The translations under genes and the position numbers were made by a program. This document shows, piece by piece, positions 54,201 to 63,200 of a stretch of DNA of 64,000 bases; within the stretch, counting starts at the first letter, position 1; every line of letters begins with the position of its first letter. The DNA comes from Mesostigma viride (taxonomy: Eukaryota > Streptophyta > Mesostigmatophyceae > Mesostigmatales > Mesostigmataceae): NCBI GenBank assembly GCA_009746045.1, contig RPFO01000448.1, positions 2,575,009 to 2,639,008 on the forward strand, written 5' to 3'. The notes beneath the pieces were generated by a model. The model saw nothing but the letters and a program-made list of their open reading frames with translations. It was not told where the DNA came from and did no database searches.

Positions 54201-57200
54201 CTGCCTGGCTGGTAAGGGGAGATTTATGGAGCAGGACTACCGCACCCATCTACAATAGCACCTGCCTTGTACTTGCTCGCTAGATACACCGCGGCGGTAG
54301 CGCACTGTGTTTGCGGCAGGTCAGGCGAAGCTACCTGTTATAGATGACCACAGGATGGCCAGCATTCGGCAAACCAAGGGGAAACAGGGAAACTTCGAAA
54401 GCCACGGGAGGCACGCAGCGAGACCCGTGTCCCACGGACAGTGCAGGACAGCACTGGATAGCAAGCAAGCACGGCCTAAAAACGGACTCCTCACCACGTG
54501 GGCCCACCAGTGAGTCGTGCATCGGCCCACAGCAATGGATTCAACCTTGTGCTGACAAGGAGCTGTGGCCCATTTGTCGTTCCCTAGCCAAGGTTTGTAA
54601 CCGAACGCTTCCCCTAACACAACCCCTAACACAAAACAAGCAGCATGGGGAAAAAGAATAGCGGAAGTGCGCACGTTAACAGCCTTAAACCTGGGCAGCT
54701 GGCGCAGGTAGTCCCTAGTAAAACAGCTGAGAGAGTTCCCTAGTAGAGGAAAAGAAAAGACTTGTGAGAGCAGATGGGACCGCGGCCTATGCATACCTTG
54801 ACGGCCTTGAATGTGGGCAGCTCGCGCAGGTCCGTCATTGTGCGCTGGAGCGCCTTGTAACACTTGGTCTTGCCCGCTCCCGTGGGCCCCACGAGCATGA
54901 GCCCGTGCCGCACCAGCGTGGTCTCGTACAGCTGGATGACCTTCTTGACAAAGTTGTCCTCAGCAACAATGTTCAGCAGGTCGCACGAGTGGGAGAGCGC
55001 AGCCAGGAACCGCTCGTAGTCGGCCTTGGGCTTCTTGACCCCCGGGAACAGGTCGCTGATGATGCCCATGAATAAGGGCAGGTCGTGCGAGAGGAACTTG
55101 GGCACGTTGACATCAGAGAGGCCTCGCAGCAGCAGCACGTCCTCGTTCTCGTCGGGGTAGTCACGCTTGAGGTTCCCTGCCGCTGTGATGACCGACTTGA
55201 CAGCGCGCATGCCGTAGTCGTAGTGGTCCTGGCTGGACAGCTGCTCGGAGCACAGCGTGAACGTGGACACCATCTTGCGCGCCAGGTTCTTGGCGTTCTT
55301 GAACCCGAACGAGTACATGGAGATCTCGCCAATGAGCGCGTAGTCGGGGACCATCATCGCGCAAGGCCGGAACAATGCCTTGAGGTTGTCGGGCAGCTCC
55401 GAGCGGCCCGCGTAGCCCGGGTTCATCGTGATGTACACGGAGCACGAGTCGTCCAGGTTGATCTCACTGTCCTCGAAGATGAAGCGCTTGAGCTTCTGCT
55501 GGATCGCCAGCTGGATGGTCAGGATCTGCTGCGCGACGACCGAGAGCACCTCCAGGTCGATGCGGTTGAACTCGTCAAAGCAGGCCCAGGCACCGGACGA
55601 GGCGAGGCCCTTGAAGAACTTGCCCATGGCGAGGTAGTCGAGCCCATCGCTGCAGTTGAAGACCACACACTGCTTGGCCAGCGCTTTGGCCAAATCTTTG
55701 GTTGTCTCGGTCTTGCCGGTACCTGGGAATGTTCATAATAATAGAAGATCGTATGGGCAATGAAAATGACGCGTAAACTCAAGGCATGCTTGAGGTACTT
55801 GGCATGAGCAAAGCACACGGACATCATTGTGACAGCTTGATTGAGAGATTTTGGTTAGGGCACAAAGGGCAGGAAAAAACTGCCATGTGGGGAAACAGGT
55901 CCCTATTAGGAAAGTTCGCCAGTTTGCCCCCGAACCAGCCAACACACGCCAAATAACCACAATATTGAACAATGGGAAACCAGCCTGGACATGCCATAGC
56001 ATGTCCCGTTGCTAAATTAGTCTCAAAAAATTAAGCACAGCCCTCCCCAGCGAGAGCCACGCACACAATGTATAAGAATTACGTGTAAGAACAAGACCCC
56101 TTAGCCAGCCAAAGTGATGCGACGATTTATGGCTCGCATGCGCGTCGGCGTCCTTCACTAACCAACAAACTGCACGTTGGCCCCCTTCCCTCCCCAACCA
56201 ACCAGGAGCCTTGGTACCCACTCGACTCTATTTGCTGCCCACTTGACTCCTTGGCTGCTTACCTGCAGGGCCCGCGGGCGCGCCACCCAGGTTGAGGTGC
56301 AGCGCGCTCATGAGCGTCATGTAGCATCGGTCCGTGAGTGGCGTGATGACGAGCCGGCTGGTGTTGCCCAGGTACTCGTACCCGAACATGCGTGTGGCCT
56401 GCACCATGCGCACGTACACGTTCTCGTCCTCCCAGTAATACCGCATCTGGGAGACCCACTCAAAGTCCGAGGTCGCGCCCACGCGGTCGTCGATGAGCTT
56501 CTGCGTGACGTCGCGAGCGTGCACGTCGATGACGATGAGCGCGCCCAGCGTGAGGCGGACGAGCCGGTCCAGGTTCCCCCGCACCATGTCTGTCAAGTCC
56601 ATGAGCTGCTTGACCTGCTTGTCCTCGAAGTAGGCCGGGAGGCTGCCCGCGTGGATCGCCGCCTCGACCTCGCGCGTCCAGAACGTGGAGGACCCGCAGA
56701 GGACGACCATGGCGGGCCACGACTGGACCCACTGGACCCTGGGGGAGAGCACGTAGTCCTGCACGGCGGCCTCGATGGCGGCGCGCACGCTGGCCTTCAT
56801 GCGGTTCTCGACCTCCTTGAGCCAGTCCTCGACGTTGCCCACGGGGAACATGGGCTTGTCCAGCTTGACCTTCTCCCCCTCGGCGCTGTTCATGGCCGAA
56901 ATCTCCAAATTGTCGGCAAAGTCGAGCGCCGCGATGGCCTCGAAGCACTTGCGCAGGTGCGGCTGCACGCTGCGCGGGTTCTTGGTCTGGGAGAGGATCT
57001 GGAGCAGCTCGTCGTTGGACAGGAAGAAGAAGCGGGAGAAGAGCATGCGCTTGGTCTCCAGATAATCTGCGAGCCCCTTTTGGACGCTGTCCAGCATCCG
57101 GTTGCCCTCCACGAACGACTCGAGGAGCTTGTGGGAGGAGCAGGTGGTCAGGATGTGCGGTGTCTGGTGCGCGGCGTGCAGCGTCTTGCGCCACGTGCGG

Positions 57201-60200
57201 TCCACCGTCGCAAACCGCTTTCCCTCGAGCGGCAGCTGGTGCAGGATGTCCTCGCTGCTGAAGATCGGCTCCAGGTACATCCACTGCCGCTGCAGGAGCG
57301 TCCACTCCTCGAGGATCTCCGACGCGAGCTTGAGCTGCGACTCCCACTGCGTGATGCGCTCCTCGAACGGCTTCTTGTAGGGCGAGAAGTTCATGCTCTG
57401 CGTCATGACCATGTGGTCGTCCAGCATCTGCGCGATGCTCTCCTCCAGCCGCATGATGTACGTGCCCGTCTCCCTGTAAGGAAGCACCGTGAGCTCCAGA
57501 GACTTCCACTCCCCCTGCATCTTGTCCAGCGTCTGCTCGATCGCAAACTCCTTGGCGGCGACCTCGGAGACCTTTGTGATCACGTCCAGGTGGCCGGGGA
57601 GGCCGATCTGGATCGCCTTGGTCAGCGTGAATGAGGGGTCCGGGTGGAGGTCCATGCCCAGCTCCGTCGACAGCTGGTCCCAGTGGCGGTCGCGCATGCC
57701 CGGGTTGCGGAGGGCGGTGATGAGCGGGCAGTGTGGCTTGAACTCGCCCACCTGGGCCTTGGTCACCTCGCACATGGCCGCCTGCTCCTCCATCCCGCGT
57801 GTCGCAAACGTCTTGGCCGCCTTGAACATGCCCTTGAACGACGTTGTCACCTGGGACGAATAGGACGAATACCGCGTATTCAAGAGATCGAACATGGTCA
57901 ATAGGGCGATACCGCGTATTCAAGAGATCGGACAGTGCCAATAGGACGATACCGCGTATTCAAGAGATTAAGCATTGTCAATAGGACGACACCGCGTATT
58001 CAAGAGATTGGGCATTGTCAATAGGACGATACCGCGTCATTAGAACATCAGATATTGTCAATAGGTCAATATCGGATTTTCAGTACACCGGCATGGTCAG
58101 AAAAGATACACAACGACGTGTGATGTACAGGTGCGCTTTGTGTGTACTCGCCCCGAGCTTTATGAGGAAGTGCAGCCATCTAGCAGGTCATAACAGGTCC
58201 AGCAAGCTATCATTTTTCTAAGAAACTAGCATGAAAGGCATCTAGAGTTCTGCTGCTGATAAAGAAATGAGCAGGAATCCTTGACATGCAGCCTATGCAT
58301 CATTTGCCCAATATGGGGACCTTACTGCACCTCCCAAACGACCGCAACATCTTACACGTAATCATCCCAATCATCCATGTCTTGGTTACCACGTGGGAAA
58401 GCCAACTCAACGACCAATGAAGCACACATGAGTTCAAGATCCGCCTCATAAGAAAGTCCAAACGTGCCCAAAGGACTCCAAGACCGCCCAAGAACAGTCC
58501 TAATCAAATTAGAAAAATAAATACAATGGAACAACCGGCATCCCACAGGCCAGCCCCCACCCCACGACTAACAAATCAAGGGTGCTCCAGAAATCCCGAG
58601 ACAACCCCGAATGAATTCAAGGCCACCCCCACGTACCAGCCGCTCGATCTCTTCCGCAGGCAGCGTGTTGAACGGGTTGTGCATCCAGGCCGCATGCCAC
58701 TCCTTCCAGTTGCTTGCGGTGAGCCAGAGCGTGGAGAAGGGCTCGAAGCTCTCCGTGACGCGCCGCACATGCGAGTAGTCGGTCGGCTCGACGCCGAACA
58801 GCGCCTCGCGCGAGTTGAACAGCTTGGCCTCGCGGTCGGCCCGCGCGAGTTGCTCGTTGATCTTGCGTGCCTCGCCCGCAACAAAGTCGGCCTGCCCCAA
58901 GTCCTTGTACTGCGAGAAGTTGCCCACCGTGACCTCGAGCGATTCCATGTGGACAGCAAAAGCCTCCTGCTCCTCCTTCTGGGCCTCGGCGAACTTTGCC
59001 TGGTCCTTTGCGAGAACCTTCTGGGTGCGGTCGATCAGGCGCTCGAGCTTGGACGGCCAGCCCATCATGTTGGTCTGCTGGCTGAAGTCGGCGTCGGAGA
59101 GGAGGCAGTGCGCCTCGGCGAGCGCGTCGTAGTAGACGAGTGCGAGGTCGATGCTCTCCTGCAGGTCCACCATCTGCAATTGGGGTGGGTGGGTGGGTGG
59201 GTGGGTGGGGGGGCGAATCGGACGGTCCCCATTACGTGGCGCGCGTAAGCAGTTGAAATGATGGAACCATGGAACGGTGGAACAGTGGGACTGTGGAATC
59301 GGGACGTGTGTTAGCATTTGGGATGGTGTCGCGCCCCGTGCGAGCAACTGGGTACAGTTCTTATCAGGGAGAGCGATGAGGAAGGATGAGGTTGGGGCGA
59401 TGAGTAAGGCAACCCACAAATGACGGGGACGCCGTGCCATGACCAGTGCCGAGAAGAACAACAGCGCAGGTTTTGCAGGGGGACGAGGTATCTGCTGTCA
59501 CATACGGAGCAAACGTGGCCAGCTAAGTGTCATACTACACAAAAAATAGTATCACACTACAGTGTAGCATCACACTATACTAAAAATAGTATGATATTAC
59601 AGTGCAGTATCGTACTGAAACTAGAAAACTATGCTTGTCCACTTGTTGTCAAATGTCGAGGGAGAAATAAATAAAGAGCGAGTTTTAGAGGAAGTTCAAT
59701 GCCTCTTCACGAACCAGTAGTCGATGTACCATCGCGACTACGAGGGAGAATGCACAAGCCCCGTCGCGGGAAGCTACGTGGGAACGAGTACTAGTACATA
59801 CTCAGTCGCCACCTTCCATGGGATGCTGAACATGACAACGATAGTCAGGCTGCTCACCTGTCGCGGGATGCTGTCGATGAACTCGCGCTGCTTCGCCACG
59901 TCCTCAATGCAGTTGGCCTTGGCATTGAGCACCTTCTCCAGCTCATCGAACTTCTTGCACACGTCCACCGCCATCTTCTTGGGGATGCGACTCCACAGGT
60001 CCAGCACTGGGGGGGGGAGGGGATGGGGGGACGAGAAGGGGGGAGGGGTAGAAGGGGGGGACACAGCAGAGAAGGGGATGGGAGGGGCACAGGAGGGGGC
60101 CCGAGAAAAAGGAGAAGGGGAAGGAGCCATGAAGCTGGTTTTAGGCGGAGATCGCAGGGTCCATCACCCATCAACTGCCATCGGTAACAACGCAGGCATG

Positions 60201-63200
60201 CCGGCAGATAGAATGAGGAATGGAGCAGGTAAATTGATTAACAGGGAGCCAGGTGGGCCAGACAGAGCCAGGTGGGCCCTGCAGGCACACGGCATGCAGC
60301 AGTAGGCGAGTGTTGATAGCAAACCAGGACACAGTTGGCCTGGCATTCTGGCCTGACTGCCGGAACGCACCTAGCGGCAGCAGGAACTGGAGAAAGCGCC
60401 TGTCATTTATTGCAGCGTTGCCTGACCACAGAAATAGCGAGCTAGCTCTAAGCTAACAACAGAGCACGACGCACATTCCCAATAGCCCACAAGTCTGCCG
60501 ATGTCAGTCACAGTCAGGGCTGAGTTCTCACCCAGGGAGACACGCATTGAAAGTATAGCCACCAATGATGGTACTGCGATTAGAGGTGGGGGGGGAGAGG
60601 ATTCTCAAAAACAAGGGTGAAGTTCCTTGAAAGCGGGTCGGGTTCGTTAAAAGGGGAGGATCTACTGTAAAACGGGTAGGATTCCGTAAAAAAAGGCTCG
60701 GATTTCCCATCGAGAAGGGTAGCAATTCCTAGAAAAGAGGCAGGTTTTCCTAGCTCACGTGCTGCGCTTACCCAGGCTGTTCATCTTCTCCTTCTTGAGC
60801 AGCAGCTGGTCGCGCACTTTCTTGCAGTTGATGTGGAAGGGGCCCACCGTGATTGCCGAGGGGATGCTGCGGGCGGGAAAGGCAAAGTAGTAATAATAAC
60901 CATGGAAACGATAGAAATGATGACAGGAACAATAGAAACGACCAGTCCTTAATGTATGATATACAATGATGTACATGGGATAAGCGACAAGCGACAAGCA
61001 AAGCAAGGGTAACGACACAAATCATGGGGGGGAAATGTGTGATGGATAATTATGCAAGTACAACAGGCGACAGAGCGCTGAGGGTGCGATAGGAGGGAGG
61101 GATATGAATGGACGGGTAAATTCACAAGCCAAGCCTGTATACACATGGACATGGCCTAAACTTCCTTTCCATGGACATGGCTCACGCCTCCCACATCCTT
61201 GTGTCCTTGCATGTCAAAAACATGGTTTGTATTCAAGCAGGTACCATACCACACGCACAGGGTCATAGGGAGCTGGAGAGCGTGGCACCTCTAACGCCCA
61301 CCTCTTGTCCAGCTCAGCCCGGTCGGCCAAGTGCATGTGGGCCTCTGCCTTGAGCTGCTCCAGCGTGGGCTCGGCCGCCTCAAACTCGGCGATGTACTTG
61401 GCCGTGTCCAGCGCAAGCAGCGCCTCGTGGCACTTGTAGAGCGCGCCGTAGGCCTCGACCGCGTCCACCGCCTTGGCCACGTACGCGCGCACGCGCTGCC
61501 GGATGGTCGCCACCTCCTCCTCCAGCGGGTGGCACCCTTGCACCATGTCAATGCGCGACCAGAACAGGTGCTCCATGATCTGGGGCTCCAGCTGGGGGAT
61601 GGTCTGGAGGCACGTCATCGCGTGGTCAAAGACCTTGATCACAGACGGCTCGAAGGCAGAGGGCGGCGTCGAGAAGATCAAGTGCTTCCCGTCCTTGATC
61701 ACGAGCTCCAGCTGGAACAGAGGGGGGCCTTTCTTTGCATTCTGGAACAAAGGAAAGGGGAAACAAAGTGATGGGGAAAGGGGGGCAATGGGGAAAAAAG
61801 AGGAGAAAAGGGAATATGTTGGACAAGGGCGGGGGGGGGATGACGAGGAAGGCTGATGCTCACAAGAAATGCTGTGTACTGAAGACTGCCCCATGATGCA
61901 GGAAAGCATCTACCTGATGTACTCTATGTGTTGCCTTCCCAGATCACAGCGGTGACGCGACACAAAACACACACACACACGCATGTGCGGATGCATGCTC
62001 ACACAATGCCTCAATTCTCCCCGCAAGTGCCCAGACCCCACCAGCGCATGGCACCTCATCCCTCCTTGCCCATCCCTCGCGAGACCCTCGCCCCACCTTG
62101 TCCTTCTTCTCGCGCCCGCCCCCGTGGTACTTGTAGTAGTGCCCCTTCTCGAACGGCGCTGTGTCCTCGGCGGGATCGGGCGTGGTGATGACGTCATTCG
62201 TGCCCAGCACCTCCACATCGACCGCGCACTGCTCGCGCACGAAGCGCGCAAACTTGTAAAGCGACTCCTCGGTCAGGAAGCGCAGCGTGTCGCCCATGAT
62301 GAAGCGGATCATGGTCAGCACCTTCTTGAGCTTGCTGCCGGCGTACGTTTCCATGTTCTGCTCGCCCAGGTTGAACCAGCCCTTGCCCACGTCCTTGAAC
62401 GTGTTGCGCACAAGGTTGCGTAAGTTGATCACCCAGCTGGGGAGGCGGAGGGGGGGGGGGAGGCAACAAAAGGGGGGGAAGCCAACACACGGGGCAGCGA
62501 CAAGGGAATTAGGGCACAAACAGATGGTGTCAAGCATGCACCAGACAACTTTGTACAAGTGCATGTTGCATGCCACAGCATCAGGAACTGCGAGTAAATC
62601 AAAGGGCATTGCAAGGGCATGATTTGGCATCACAGGGACCACAGGGGCCCACAAAAAGAAAATGTCCACAATGATCTCTTACTACGCATTAAGTATCATT
62701 ATTTAGTGCGGGCCCCAATGGGCAGGCAATGGAAATAACCAGTTTCTTCCAAGTCCATTCACGGTACCGGATCCTTAACTTGACAGGAGGAACGGTCGGG
62801 TCTGGCACAAGTGGCTAGCGCACGGAGCGAGTCCTCAGCAAAAAGATGATAACAGAGACACCCATCCAGCATCCTTCACAGCGCCCACACAGGCCTTTAC
62901 CCCTTCTCCTTCCCTGGTCTTCGGAAAGCAGTCCTGGTTGCACATCCGCCTTATGACCCCGAGTAACAACACATATCACCCTCTCGATTGAAATGACAAA
63001 ACGAGGAAGAGCTTCTGAGGACGATTCCCTTCTTGACTTCTCGCGTCCGTCAATTGCAGAAACAATGCGACTTTTTCATGTATCTCCGCTATCCTCAGCA
63101 CTACAACGTGCGCGGGCCCGCTCACCTCTCCTTGAGGTGGTTGGCAACCTGGTCGGACGCCTGCATCTGCATCTGCTCAAACTCCTCAAGCCGCAGGCTC

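Noticed and set aside
57860-58099. CRISPR-like array
   Set aside because: Contiguous 40-bp tandem units without unique spacers, in a eukaryotic intron.
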